Source: Enterocloster aldenensis
GTDB lineage: Bacteria > Bacillota > Clostridia > Lachnospirales > Lachnospiraceae
Direction of reading: 5' to 3'
Length of the DNA: 64,000 nt
NCBI RefSeq assembly: GCF_003434055.1
Contig: NZ_QVEX01000006.1
Coordinates: 124,001-188,000, forward strand
The notes below the pieces were generated by a model. It did no database searches, was not told the DNA's origin, and was given only the letters and a program-made list of their open reading frames with translations. The position numbers and the translations under genes were made by a program. Below are positions 1 through 9,198 of this stretch, piece after piece (position 1 is the stretch's first letter; every line of letters begins with the position of its first letter).

Positions 1-1809
1 GAACGCATAGGCGCTGCCCCCTGTCCTGAGGGCGGCGATTTCCTGGGGATTATCATCCAGCACCCCCTGGGCAAACAGGGCCAGGCACAGCTGGTTCCCG
101 GTAATGACCTCGTCATTTACCAGATAGCGGAACATACGCTTGGTAAACTTGTTGTCATTTTTCAGGGATTCTATCACATAATCCACCAGCTGTCCGAATA
201 TATCATCTGCATCCGAATACTTACTGGATACATCCAGCCGTGTGGTATCCACCCAGTTGCCGGCAATTCCGCTGTAGATATAATCTCTGAGGCTGATGGT
301 ACCGTCCCGCCACGCCTGGTACTGGGGGGAGGACTGGTCAATCTTATCCTTCTGGATGATACCGACAGAGGACTCTGATAAGAAGCTGTAGATATAATTC
401 ATATAAGTGGACATATCATCCGGCAGGTCGTTCATGGCCATGGCATGTCCGCTCATAAGTTCATTGCGGATGGAATTGAGGATTTGTTCCCTGGAGGCCA
501 TATAAGTGCTGTAAATCTCCTTTTCAATGTCCGTGGCATCCTCCCTGGCCATATCCGGCAAGGACAGTACATTGTTGTTGATTAACTGGTAATAGGCGTC
601 CTTGACCGGAATCGGGATTTTGGACGAGTCATAAGTCTTGTCCGGGTCCAGGTCGTCTATCTGAAGGTTATAGCTTATGATGCCAGCCAGCTGCTGTTCT
701 ATCAGCTTATAGATGGCAATCTGCAGGTCATGGTCAATGGTAAGGTATACGTCATCTCCTGCCCTGGCATCTGTCTTTTCGATGATTTCACGGGGACGGC
801 CCATATTGTCCACGTACATCCTGGAATGTCCTTTTTCTCCCTGAAGCTCCAGTTCCATGGATTTCTCAATACCGGTACGGCCCACAATGTCGTTGAGGTC
901 GTATTTGTCGGCATCCTCGGGAAAGCCTGCGGCTTCTTCTGTCTCACGCCACTGATTGTTCAGTTCGTCCAGCTGGTCCTCCTGCACCTTGCCCGTATAA
1001 CCGATGATTGGGGCAAAATACAGGCTGTCCGCATATTCCCGGATATAGGACTGTTCCACGGACACGCCTTTCAGATAAGCCAGGTTCTCATTGATTTCAG
1101 TCATGGTCACATCGCTGACATTGGATGAAACCGTGGTGGTCTCGTATTTCTGGTATTCGGTCAGCTTCATGGTAAAGATGATATTGACCATGTCAAGGGC
1201 AATGTTGTCCGGAAGCACGATGGGGTTCCCCTTATCGTCCTTCATCTCGTCCAGCTTATAGCTGTGTTTTTTGATTTCAAATGCTTCCCTGGCCGTGATA
1301 TTGGTCGGGTATTTACCCTTGGGATCATCCAGTTCACTGGAAGAGGAACGGCCGTAAAAGTTCAGGAAAAACCTTGTCCTTGCCGCGTCCGAGGTAAAGG
1401 TGTAGAACATTTCCCCATTCTGGTCCATTCCTATCTCAAGCTTGCCCTCCACCTTCTCGCCGCGCCGCTCCAGGATCGTGACCAGCCGGTACAGCATCTG
1501 GTTGCGGTCGGCTGTTTTGGGATAATCCCCGGTATCCTGGATTACCACGGAATACGCCAGCTTGTTGTAAGCCAGTTCAAAGCCGTTGCAGTCATATATC
1601 TTGCCCCTGGTTCCCGGTGTATCCACGCTGCGCTCTGTTTTCTGCATGTATTTTTCCTGATAATCGCTGCCGTCCAGGATCTGCATGCGGAACAGTTTGC
1701 CCACAAGGCCTGCGAACATCAGGGTAAACATGACAGAAAGGGCGAAGAGCCGGGAACTGAACAGTTTTTTGAAAAATTCTCGTACTATCTCTAAAAGTTC
1801 ATCAAACAA
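1..1809 (-). CDS. mrdA: Penicillin-binding protein 2 (class B transpeptidase), 3' part outside window
   Basis: Cell-wall transpeptidase of the elongation machinery, membrane anchored with an extracytoplasmic catalytic domain. The minus frame stays open for 603 codons from a TTG start (1807-1809) with GGAGAG upstream and runs off the left edge. Visible are a cytoplasmic N-terminus, one membrane segment near residues 20-42, the dimerisation-domain box TPGTRGKIYDCNG near residue 70, and DVYLTIDHDLQ near residue 350, which usually precedes the transpeptidase domain. The SxxK, SxN and KTG motifs lie beyond the window and could not be checked. The start overlaps the mreD stop by 8 nt, so it belongs to the mreCD operon. 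The N-terminal region is long, as in clostridial PBP2 proteins. Family assignment is firm; PBP2 rather than another class B PBP rests on context. Confidence 0.88.
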   Translation of the reverse strand, partial: MFDELLEIVREFFKKLFSSRLFALSVMFTLMFAGLVGKLFRMQILDGSDYQEKYMQKTERSVDTPGTRGKIYDCNGFELAYNKLAYSVVIQDTGDYPKTADRNQMLYRLVTILERRGEKVEGKLEIGMDQNGEMFYTFTSDAARTRFFLNFYGRSSSSELDDPKGKYPTNITAREAFEIKKHSYKLDEMKDDKGNPIVLPDNIALDMVNIIFTMKLTEYQKYETTTVSSNVSDVTMTEINENLAYLKGVSVEQSYIREYADSLYFAPIIGYTGKVQEDQLDELNNQWRETEEAAGFPEDADKYDLNDIVGRTGIEKSMELELQGEKGHSRMYVDNMGRPREIIEKTDARAGDDVYLTIDHDLQIAIYKLIEQQLAGIISYNLQIDDLDPDKTYDSSKIPIPVKDAYYQLINNNVLSLPDMAREDATDIEKEIYSTYMASREQILNSIRNELMSGHAMAMNDLPDDMSTYMNYIYSFLSESSVGIIQKDKIDQSSPQYQAWRDGTISLRDYIYSGIAGNWVDTTRLDVSSKYSDADDIFGQLVDYVIESLKNDNKFTKRMFRYLVNDEVITGNQLCLALFAQGVLDDNPQEIAALRTGGSAYAF

Positions 1810-2335
1810 GGTTCTTGTCTCTCCTTTTTCCTATATCCTCCACACGTCTGCTGGCGGATAAGAACAGCCGGTAAATCAGAAGGGTTGTCACTGCCGTAAA
1901 AATGATTTCCGGAAGAATGATATTCCTGAAATAATATGGAAGGTCCAGCCTGCCGCGGATCAGGAACCGGAACACATAAACATACAGGCTGTACCACAGT
2001 CCGTTGACAATGCTGAGTATCAGCGGCAGCGTGATATAGTCCTCATAATAATACTTGGTGAATATTCCGTTGACATATCCGATGTAAATATAAATCAGGG
2101 TATAAAACCCAAAGGGTCCGCTGTAGAACAGGTCCAGCAGCAGCCCGGAAAAAAAACCATAAAGCATCCCCGCATTCTTCCCATGGATGAAACCAAAGGA
2201 GAACGTGAGGATTAAAAGCAGATTGGGCGTTGCTGACAGGAAGGGCAGTAAAGGGAACACACAGTTCTGCACCGTAAACGCCAGTACGATGAACAATATA
2301 TTGATAAGGACCTGTTTTACCTTTGCTTGAATCAC
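1802..2335 (-). CDS. mreD: Rod shape-determining protein MreD
   Basis: Integral membrane partner of MreC in the elongasome. The 177-residue product is almost entirely hydrophobic, with about five membrane segments and the typical MreD middle section GKNAGMLYGFFSGLLLDLF. The start is GTG, embedded in the mreC stop (GTGA, 2332-2335), so the two genes are translationally coupled. The stop overlaps the PBP2 start. Length is normal for the family. Sequence divergence of MreD is high, so identification leans on the mreC neighbour as well as on the hydrophobic pattern. Confidence 0.92.
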   Translation of the reverse strand: MIQAKVKQVLINILFIVLAFTVQNCVFPLLPFLSATPNLLLILTFSFGFIHGKNAGMLYGFFSGLLLDLFYSGPFGFYTLIYIYIGYVNGIFTKYYYEDYITLPLILSIVNGLWYSLYVYVFRFLIRGRLDLPYYFRNIILPEIIFTAVTTLLIYRLFLSASRRVEDIGKRRDKNLV

Positions 2336-3177
2336 TGGGCAGCCGCCTCTCCTGTATCTTTGATATCTGTGATGATGAGTACCTCCTGCAGGTTATCAAA
2401 ATCCGCAATGGGTATCAGGTACCCTGACTGGGTCAGATGGTCCGGGTCAATGGTCACATCCGACGCATATCCGATTAAGATGCCTGGCAGGAACTTGGAA
2501 CTGATATTGGAAGTGACAATCTGGTCCCCGTCCCGTATCTGGGCGTCCTTTGAAAAATCAGTAAGCTTAAGCCTTCCCTCCTCATAAAGGGTCAGGTCCC
2601 CTGCCACGATGCAGGTATAGGAGGAATCCAGCTTCATGGCGCCTACACGGTTGGAGTCATCGATGATGGAACGGACCGTGGCATAATTGGCGCCCACATC
2701 CGTCACGATTCCTACCAGGCCCCCGTCAGCAACCACGTTCATGTCCACAGCAACACCGTCGGCAGAGCCCTTATTAATCCGGAACACCTGGAACCATTTT
2801 TCAGAGTCCCTGGCAATGACGCGGGCCCCTATCTTGTTATACTGCATATACTCCTGGTCCAGCTCATACAGCTGTCTGAGGCGGTCCAGTTCAAACTGCT
2901 CGGCCTGGAGGCGGTTATTGTCCTCTGTCAGTTGGGCAATCTGGTCTTTTAACTCCTGGTTCTGGGCAAGGGCATCCTTCAGGGTGCCGTAATTTTTCAT
3001 TTCGTTGTAGATACCGGTGCCCACCGCATTGACCCCTGACTGGATTGGAATAAGGAAATACCCCACACCGGTGCGCAGCGGATCCATGACGCCGTCTTTC
3101 AGGGAAGTGATGCAGATTAGCAGTACGCACAGTACTGTAAGGCCTGTAAGTATATATTTGCTGTGTTTAGATTCCAT
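2332..3177 (-). CDS. mreC: Rod shape-determining protein MreC
   Basis: Periplasmic-side scaffold of the elongasome that links MreD and PBP2. The 281-residue protein has one N-terminal membrane segment (residues about 8-28), a coiled coil (about 65-110, rich in L/Q/E/N) and a beta-rich C-terminal domain with IARDSEKWFQVFRINKGSADGV and the GLVGIV turn, all typical of MreC. ATG at 3177 follows AGAGGAAG. It lies 14 nt after radC and overlaps mreD by 4 nt. In most rod-shaped Firmicutes mreB stands between radC and mreC; here it is absent. Confidence 0.95.
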   Translation of the reverse strand: MESKHSKYILTGLTVLCVLLICITSLKDGVMDPLRTGVGYFLIPIQSGVNAVGTGIYNEMKNYGTLKDALAQNQELKDQIAQLTEDNNRLQAEQFELDRLRQLYELDQEYMQYNKIGARVIARDSEKWFQVFRINKGSADGVAVDMNVVADGGLVGIVTDVGANYATVRSIIDDSNRVGAMKLDSSYTCIVAGDLTLYEEGRLKLTDFSKDAQIRDGDQIVTSNISSKFLPGILIGYASDVTIDPDHLTQSGYLIPIADFDNLQEVLIITDIKDTGEAAAQ

Positions 3178-3191
3178 GGATTGACTTCCTC

Positions 3192-3887
3192 TTACAATAT
3201 TTTCTGTTCACGGAAACTGAGATACTGCCTGTCTCCGATGATGATATGGTCAATGAGGGTGATGCCGATAAGCACGCCTGCTTCTTTTACACGTTCCGTG
3301 AGCATAAGGTCTGCACGGCTGGGGCTGGGGTCCCCGCTGGGATGGTTGTGCACCAGCACCATGGATACGGCGCAGCACCTTAGGGCTTCTATCAGTATCT
3401 CCCTGGGCGTCATCACGGAAGCATTGACCGTTCCTCTGGATATGAGCAGATCCTTTATCAGCCCCTGCTTTGTATTCAGGAACATGACGCGTATCTCCTC
3501 CTGCTCCAGATGACGCATGTCTTCCATATAATAGTCAGATATCTGGCTTGGATGTTCAAAGGAAATGCGGTTGATGCCTGTCTGTTTCTTCCAGATGCGG
3601 CGGGACAGCTCGCCGATGCAGAGGAGCTGTATCCCTTTCACCTTACCCACCCCTTTGATTTTCATGAAATCGTTCAGGGAATGGTGCAAAAGCCCCAGCA
3701 GACCGTCACCCGGGCTGCCAAGGGCCAGAAGCTTGCCTGCCAGGTCCAGGGAGGAATGATCCCTGCTGCCTGTACGTATGATGACCGCCAGAAGTTCCGC
3801 GTCCGACAGGACGCCTGGACCAAAACAGAGACACTTCTCATATGGGCGGTCCACACTTGGTAAATCCTTCATTCTTATTCTTTCCAT
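3192..3887 (-). CDS. radC: RadC family JAB/MPN-domain protein
   Basis: A DUF2466/RadC protein of 231 residues. The N-terminal part carries a helix-hairpin-helix-like segment (FMKIKGVGKVKGIQLL), and the C-terminal JAB1/MPN-type metal site is intact: the conserved Glu in REILIEALRC, then HNHPSGDPSPSRAD. The biochemical role of RadC proteins is unsettled; the old link to DNA repair is doubtful, and the fold suggests a metal-dependent hydrolase. I take the ATG at 3887, which follows GGAGAG by 2-6 nt and begins the family-typical segment ending MKDLPSVDRPYEKC. An in-frame start 11 codons upstream has no ribosome site. It is the second gene of the DUF4321-radC-mreCD-PBP2 run. Confidence 0.93.
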   Translation of the reverse strand: MERIRMKDLPSVDRPYEKCLCFGPGVLSDAELLAVIIRTGSRDHSSLDLAGKLLALGSPGDGLLGLLHHSLNDFMKIKGVGKVKGIQLLCIGELSRRIWKKQTGINRISFEHPSQISDYYMEDMRHLEQEEIRVMFLNTKQGLIKDLLISRGTVNASVMTPREILIEALRCCAVSMVLVHNHPSGDPSPSRADLMLTERVKEAGVLIGITLIDHIIIGDRQYLSFREQKIL

Positions 3888-3940
3888 CTCTCTCCTAACT
3901 ACGCACCTCTCCAAGCACAAAGTTAAGAAAATAAGGAAAA

Positions 3941-4192
3941 TCAGATAAACCGGTAAATAATAAGGGCGATGGCCACTCCTATGATACTGGCCATGGTGAT
4001 TTTGATTGTAAGCCCAAAGGTGATGACCAGGATACCAAAATTAACGACAAGAGGTGAATCCAGTCCAAAGGACTGTCCGAAATTCAGCCATCCAAGCCAT
4101 GGAATGCCTTCAGCCATCTGTCCCATGAAGCCGCCCAGGACAATACCTGCCAGCAGCATGATTAAAAGTATCCAGAAATTCCTGTAATGCAT
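3941..4192 (-). CDS. DUF4321 small membrane protein
   Basis: An 83-residue protein with two membrane segments (residues about 5-28 and 50-80). The C-terminal stretch LVVNFGILVITFGLTIKIT followed by ASIIGVAIALIIYR matches my recollection of DUF4321, a small family found beside maf/radC/mre genes in Clostridia. No function is known. It ends 53 nt before the radC start and probably opens the shape-gene operon. Assignment is from pattern memory, not from a search. Confidence 0.75.
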   Translation of the reverse strand: MHYRNFWILLIMLLAGIVLGGFMGQMAEGIPWLGWLNFGQSFGLDSPLVVNFGILVITFGLTIKITMASIIGVAIALIIYRFI

Positions 4193-4214
4193 AATGCCTT
4201 GTCCTCCGGTCCCA

Positions 4215-4251
4215 CCGGCAGGCCAACCGAGTGCATGGACTCCCCTGCCGG
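4215..4251 (-). other. Hairpin in the leader of the DUF4321-radC-mre run
   Basis: CCGGCAGG (4215-4222) pairs exactly with CCTGCCGG (4244-4251) around a 21-nt loop. It lies in the 92-nt space between the YnbB-like gene and DUF4321. No T-run follows on either strand, so it is not a clear terminator. Confidence 0.4.
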
Positions 4252-4284
4252 ATTAGTATATATTACCATAAGTTATCTGAGGTG

Positions 4285-5580
4285 TCATCTTAAAATTTTC
4301 AAAACACCGTCATCCAAAAGCTGCTGCAAGGACTTAAGGATTCCAAGTTTTGCATGATACCAGGTAAGCCCGCCCTGGAAATAAACAGCATAGGGTGGCT
4401 TTATCGGGCCATCCGCAGACAGTTCAATGGAAGAACCCTGTACAAAAGCGCCTGCCGCCATGATGACCGGGCTGTCATATCCCGGCATGTCCCATGGCTC
4501 CGGCGTCACAAAACTGTCCACAGGCGCAGCGGCCTGAATCCCCTTACAGAATGCAATCACGCCTTCAGGCGTGCCAAAGGTAATGGCCTGTATGATATCG
4601 TGGCGCGGCTCCCTTCCATCCGGAACCACCCCAAATCCCAGCCGCTCATAAACATTAGCCGCAAAAACCGCGCCTTTTAGCGCTCCGGCCACAACCGTGG
4701 GGGAAAGGAACAGCCCCTGATAAAGCTGCTGGTTAATCCCCAGGCTGGCCCCCACCTCCTTGCCAAGTCCCGGCGCGCTGAGCCGGTAGGAAGCCTTATC
4801 CACACACTCCCTTTTCCCCACAATATACCCGCCGATGGGAGCCAGGCCGCCTCCCGGATTCTTAATCAGCGACCCCACGATCATATCCGCCCCCACATCC
4901 GTTGGCTCCATCTTTTCCACAAACTCGCCATAACAGTTATCCACCATACAGATAACCTCCGGCTTCCTTCTCTTGATAAAAGCAATCAGTTCCCCAATCC
5001 GTGCCACGGAAAGTGTAGGCCGTGTAGCATACCCTTTAGACCGCTGGATTGTAACCAGCTTCGTCCTGTCATTCAGGGCCTTTTCAATCCCCTCATAATC
5101 AAACGACCCATCCTCAAGCAGATCCACCTGCCTGTAAGTAACCCCATACTCCTTAAGGGACCCAACCGAATCCCGGATCCCAATGACTTCCTCCAATGTA
5201 TCATAAGGCTTCCCCACCGGTGAAAGCAGCTCATCCCCCGGCCTGAGGTTCCCGGACAACGCCACATGAAGCGCATGGGTCCCGCTGATCAGCTGGGGCC
5301 TCACAAGGGCGCTCTCCCCATGAAACACGCTGGCATACACATCCTCCAGCGTATCCCTTCCCAAATCATTATACCCATACCCCGTAGTGGCGGCAAAATG
5401 TATATCACTGACCCTATTAACCTGCATCCCCCGTATAACCTTCATCTGATTATACTCCGCAACCGCGTCAATCCCCGCAAACCGTTCCCGAAGCTCCTCC
5501 TCTATCCCGGCCCCAAACCTTAAGACCTCCTCCCCAATCCCTAATTCCCTGTACATACCTTCTAACTCTAAATTCTCCAT
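4285..5580 (-). CDS. YnbB-like methionine gamma-lyase family protein (PLP enzyme)
   Basis: A fold-type I PLP enzyme of 431 residues in the Met_gamma_lyase (formerly aluminium-resistance) family. The PLP lysine is expected in VTIQRSKGYATRPTLS near residue 185. Other family hallmarks are DIHFAATTGYGYNDLGRD near the N-terminus, SGTHALHVALSGNLRPGDELL, MVDNCYGEFVE and GSLIKNPGGGLAP. Substrate and role are unproven in this family; gamma-elimination of a sulfur amino acid is inferred from homology. It stands downstream of miaA, a neighbour often seen in Clostridia, but a 277-nt gap with a large hairpin separates them. Start ATG at 5580; the upstream ribosome site is weak. Confidence 0.88.
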   Translation of the reverse strand: MENLELEGMYRELGIGEEVLRFGAGIEEELRERFAGIDAVAEYNQMKVIRGMQVNRVSDIHFAATTGYGYNDLGRDTLEDVYASVFHGESALVRPQLISGTHALHVALSGNLRPGDELLSPVGKPYDTLEEVIGIRDSVGSLKEYGVTYRQVDLLEDGSFDYEGIEKALNDRTKLVTIQRSKGYATRPTLSVARIGELIAFIKRRKPEVICMVDNCYGEFVEKMEPTDVGADMIVGSLIKNPGGGLAPIGGYIVGKRECVDKASYRLSAPGLGKEVGASLGINQQLYQGLFLSPTVVAGALKGAVFAANVYERLGFGVVPDGREPRHDIIQAITFGTPEGVIAFCKGIQAAAPVDSFVTPEPWDMPGYDSPVIMAAGAFVQGSSIELSADGPIKPPYAVYFQGGLTWYHAKLGILKSLQQLLDDGVLKILR

Positions 5581-5703
5581 ATCCCTTCCGTATCTCCATT
5601 CCCATTCATCTACTTAATCATGCAAACCTAACATTTCAAACCATACATCCAACCGCCCCCTGGCCCTTCACGCCCCATCCTTCCCTCCTGCGAACGCCCA
5701 GCA

Positions 5704-5836
5704 CCGGATGGTCCATACACCCTGTGAAGACCATCTTTGTACGCCGGCACTTAGGCGCGGTTTTTCACGCGCCTTAGTACCGCTGCGTACAAAACCGAGC
5801 GCGAGCGTGTCTGAACAGGGTGTATGGACCATCCGG
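5704..5836. repeat. 133-nt nested inverted repeat between miaA and the PLP-enzyme gene
   Basis: The outer arms 5704-5725 and 5815-5836 are perfect 22-nt reverse complements (beginning CCGGATGGTCCATAC). Inside, TTTGTACGC/GCGTACAAA and ACTTAGGCGCG/CGCGCCTTAGT (one mismatch) form further arms around a GGTTTTTCA loop. The whole folds as one long hairpin on either strand. It fills about half of the 277-nt gene-free space 5581-5857; the remainder shows no ORF or promoter I can support. No T-tract follows, so a simple terminator is unlikely; a mobile or dispersed palindromic element is more likely. Confidence 0.75.
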
Positions 5837-5857
5837 CGCGGGACCTTCGCCGACTCA

Positions 5858-6817
5858 CTATTGTAGCACAATCCCTGCCCCAACGCAATCCTCTATTATC
5901 CGGTCCAAAACCAATGAAACATCATTCCCGAAATCAGGCAGGTTCAGCCAGCGCACATCCCGTTCCCGTTTAAACCAGGTCAGCTGCCGCTTGGCAAAAT
6001 GCCGGGTATCCCGTTTGAGGACATAGACCGCCTCATCCAATGTGCACCTGCCATCCAGGTAATCCAGGATTTCCTTATAGCCAAGGCCCTGCATGGAGGT
6101 CTGTCCACGATGGCAGCCCATTGACTTTAAGGTCTGTACTTCCTCCACCAAGCCGTTTTCCATCATCTGGTCCACACGCCGGTCTATCCTTGCATAGAGA
6201 ACAGGGCGTTCTGTGTTCACCACATAATATAAGAAATCATAGGGGGACTCCTTGGTCCGCTCCTCCTGATTATGGACCGATATCTTCCTGCCTGTCAGGC
6301 GGTAGTATTCAATGGCGCGGATGACCCGTTTCACATTATTGGCATGAATCCGTGCAGCGGATTCAGGGTCAATTTCTTCCAGCATGGCGTGCAGGACGGC
6401 AGGCGCGGCTTCCCCCTCCCTGGCAGCCAGTTCCTCCAGTTCCCGCCGCACAGGACTCCCGTCCTCATTTTCCTTGAAATCAATGTCATAGAGAAGCGCC
6501 TGTATATAGAAACCGGTGCCTCCTGCAATGATAGGGATACGGCGGCGGTTATAGATTCCCTGCAGCGCCTCCTTTGCCATGTGCTGGAATGTGACCACAT
6601 TGAAATCCTGGTCCGGTTCCAGCACATCAATGAGGTGATGGGGGACCCCCTCCATCTCATCAGCCGTAACCTTGGCCGAGCCAATATCCATGTGCCGGTA
6701 TACCTGCATGGAATCGGCGCTGATGATCTCACCTCCTATGGCCTTTGCCAGTTGGATGGACAGGGATGTTTTTCCGACTGCCGTTGGGCCGGTCAGTACA
6801 ATAAGCGGCTGCTTCAT
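5858..6817 (-). CDS. miaA: tRNA dimethylallyltransferase MiaA
   Basis: Transfers a dimethylallyl group to N6 of A37 in tRNAs reading UNN codons. The 319-residue protein has the P-loop GPTAVGKTSLSI at residue 8, the substrate box SADSMQVYRHMDIGSAK, IAGGTGFYIQALLYDIDF and the C-terminal TRHFAKRQLTWFKRERDVRWL. I start at ATG 6817, directly before the P-loop and after GAAAGGAG; a 28-codon longer open frame upstream overlaps mutL and is not family-like. The gene begins 49 nt after mutL and is probably cotranscribed with it. Confidence 0.96.
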   Translation of the reverse strand: MKQPLIVLTGPTAVGKTSLSIQLAKAIGGEIISADSMQVYRHMDIGSAKVTADEMEGVPHHLIDVLEPDQDFNVVTFQHMAKEALQGIYNRRRIPIIAGGTGFYIQALLYDIDFKENEDGSPVRRELEELAAREGEAAPAVLHAMLEEIDPESAARIHANNVKRVIRAIEYYRLTGRKISVHNQEERTKESPYDFLYYVVNTERPVLYARIDRRVDQMMENGLVEEVQTLKSMGCHRGQTSMQGLGYKEILDYLDGRCTLDEAVYVLKRDTRHFAKRQLTWFKRERDVRWLNLPDFGNDVSLVLDRIIEDCVGAGIVLQ

Positions 6818-6866
6818 ATGCGGGCTGCTCCTTTCAGTCATGTCTTGGTATTTCCTTGGTTCATGT

Positions 6867-9122
6867 TTACACAATCCGTTTGAATTTCTTTTCCAATTCA
6901 TATTTGCTCATGGAAATGATGGTTGGCCGGCCATGGGGGCAGGCATATGGGTTGTCCAGTCCCAGCAGCTGGTCAATGAGTTCATTGGCCTCGGAAACGG
7001 ACATGGAATGATGGCCCTTAACCGCTGCCTTACAGGACATGGAGGCCACCTTCTCATAGATGATATCCGGGTTATGTACCGCTATATCGTCAGACAGCCC
7101 GTCCAGCATCTCAATCAGCAGATCCTTCTTGGCAATGGAAAACAGGTTGGCAGGAACCCCGCGCACCGCATATTCCCTGCCGCCAAAGGGTTCAATCTCA
7201 AAGCCCATACCGGTAAAATACTCCATATATCTGTTTAACAGCAGTTCCTCATTCATATTCAGGGTAAGGATGATGGGAGGTTCCACCATCTGTGTATCAT
7301 ACTGCCGTGTCTTCAGGGTTTTGATGGTCTTTTCATATAGTACCTTTTCATGTGCGGCATGCTGGTCAATGATAAACAGCTGCTCATTATACTCCACCAT
7401 CCAGTATGTATCAAACAGCTGCCCGATGAGCTTGTGTTTCAGGCGGGCTTTGGGGTCCAGAAGTTTACCGTCAAACAGGTCCATCTGCTGAGGATTTTCC
7501 ACCGCCATGGCAGAGGGGCCTGGAGATGCATCTGGGACGGAAGTGGAGAAAAAACCTCCCCCTGACACCGCGGACAGGTTTCTAGTGGAGGAAAAATCTC
7601 CAAAATTGCCGTATTTTCCTGCTGCTGTGGGATTTGAACCGGTTATTCCCGGCTGTTCCCATGCGGCCGGCTGTTCCGAAATAGCTGCCTGTCCTGAAAC
7701 ATCAGGGCTTCCCAAATAACCTGTCCGTTCCGTCATCACAACTGCATCTGTTCCTTCTCCTGCAGGCAGTCCTTCCTGTTCCGGCTGTCTGCCGGTCTGT
7801 CCTGCCCCTGCTTTGGCGGCAGCTTCCGCCTGTTCCTTTCTTCTCTCCTTCAGCCAGTCCGGCATCAGGTCATTTACATAGGACGGCTTTGGCGGCGGGG
7901 CCTGGCTGTAGGACACGGCCGGACTGTCCTGCGCGCCAGAGGGCCGGCTGGCTGGCTGCTGCAGAAGGGACTGCGGGGACATGGCGCTTGATGCAGGGGG
8001 TGGGGATGGCCGTCCCGGCGACATGGCCTGCCGCCTGCGGACTTCGAATGGCTCTGGTCTGGGGGCCAGGCGCTCTGCCAGTTTAGCGGCTTCTTTTTCC
8101 CTTTTTTCCGTCAGGCTTACCTCGGGAATCAGTTCCTTATGTGAAAGGGCGTCTCCTACGGCTTTTACCACCGACTTATATACGCTTTCCCCATCACTAA
8201 AACGCAGTTCCATCTTGGTGGGATGGACATTCACATCCAGGGTATCCGGCTGTATGGTAAAATGCAGCATGGTGAACGGATATTTGTGCTGCATCATAAA
8301 TGGCTTGTATGCCTCCTCTATGGCTTTGGAAATGATGTTGCTCCGGATATAACGCCCATTGATGAAATAATTTTCATAGTTGCGGTTGGAGCGGGCGATT
8401 ACGGGCTTTCCGATGAATCCGGTCACCTGCATGTCCGCCTGCCCGAAGTCCACTGCCAGAAGATTGGCTGCGATTTCCCTGCCGAACACGGTATAGATTA
8501 AATCCTTCAGGTTATGGTTGCCTGAAGTGTAAAGCTTATTCTGGTTGTTCTGGATAAAACGGATGGATATGTCAGGATGGGACAATGCTATCTTTTCCAC
8601 CAGCGCAGCCACGTGGGCGCCTTCTGTCATGGGGGTCTTGAGGAATTTCTTCCTGGCCGGGGTGTTATAAAACAGATTCCTGACAATGATGGTGGTGCCT
8701 TCCGGAGCGCCAATCTCCTCCGCCCCTTTTTCCGTACCGCCTTCTATCTGATACCGGGTTCCGGTAAGGCTGTCCGATGTCTTGGTAATCAGTTCCACCT
8801 GGGCAACTGCCGCAATGCTTGCCAGGGCCTCACCGCGGAACCCCAGGGAGGATACGGTAAAAAGATCCTCCACGGATTGAATCTTACTGGTTGCATGGCG
8901 CAGGAATGCCAGGGCAATCTGGTCCTTTGCTATGCCGCTGCCATTATCCGTCACCCTTATCATGCTGCAGCCCCCATCCTTTATCTCTATGGTTACCGCG
9001 GTGGCCTGGGCATCGATGGCATTTTCAAGAAGCTCCTTGACCACGGAGGCCGGGCGTTCAATCACTTCTCCTGCTGCTATCTTGTTAATTGTATTCTGGT
9101 CTAATACGGTTATATTGGCCAT
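6867..9122 (-). CDS. mutL: DNA mismatch repair protein MutL (endonuclease type)
   Basis: 751 residues. The N-terminal GHKL ATPase shows ENAIDAQAT, VTDNGSGI, SLGFRGEALASI and GTTIIVRNLFYNTPARKKFL. A proline/glutamine-rich linker of about 200 residues (roughly 345-560) follows. The C-terminal domain carries the latent endonuclease motif DQHAAHEKVLYE (DQHAx2Ex4E) plus SCKAAVKGHH and CPHGRP zinc-site segments, so this is a nicking MutL as in organisms without MutH. ATG at 9122. mutS, usually upstream in Firmicutes, is not here; the upstream gene is a YcxB-like protein separated by a terminator. Confidence 0.97.
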   Translation of the reverse strand: MANITVLDQNTINKIAAGEVIERPASVVKELLENAIDAQATAVTIEIKDGGCSMIRVTDNGSGIAKDQIALAFLRHATSKIQSVEDLFTVSSLGFRGEALASIAAVAQVELITKTSDSLTGTRYQIEGGTEKGAEEIGAPEGTTIIVRNLFYNTPARKKFLKTPMTEGAHVAALVEKIALSHPDISIRFIQNNQNKLYTSGNHNLKDLIYTVFGREIAANLLAVDFGQADMQVTGFIGKPVIARSNRNYENYFINGRYIRSNIISKAIEEAYKPFMMQHKYPFTMLHFTIQPDTLDVNVHPTKMELRFSDGESVYKSVVKAVGDALSHKELIPEVSLTEKREKEAAKLAERLAPRPEPFEVRRRQAMSPGRPSPPPASSAMSPQSLLQQPASRPSGAQDSPAVSYSQAPPPKPSYVNDLMPDWLKERRKEQAEAAAKAGAGQTGRQPEQEGLPAGEGTDAVVMTERTGYLGSPDVSGQAAISEQPAAWEQPGITGSNPTAAGKYGNFGDFSSTRNLSAVSGGGFFSTSVPDASPGPSAMAVENPQQMDLFDGKLLDPKARLKHKLIGQLFDTYWMVEYNEQLFIIDQHAAHEKVLYEKTIKTLKTRQYDTQMVEPPIILTLNMNEELLLNRYMEYFTGMGFEIEPFGGREYAVRGVPANLFSIAKKDLLIEMLDGLSDDIAVHNPDIIYEKVASMSCKAAVKGHHSMSVSEANELIDQLLGLDNPYACPHGRPTIISMSKYELEKKFKRIV

Positions 9123-9156
9123 AAACCCTTCCTTTCTGTATGTGGCTTGCCAACTC

Positions 9157-9192
9157 CAAAAACGCCGGCCCCAAACATCTGCCAGGGCCGGC
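9157..9192 (-). terminator. Terminator after the YcxB-like gene
   Basis: On the minus strand GCCGGCCC (9192-9185) pairs with GGGCCGGC (9071-9064 equivalent arm at 9164-9171), followed by GTTTTT. It lies 7 nt past the stop at 9199 and before mutL, so mutL needs its own promoter or readthrough. Confidence 0.8.
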
Positions 9193-9198
9193 TTTTGA

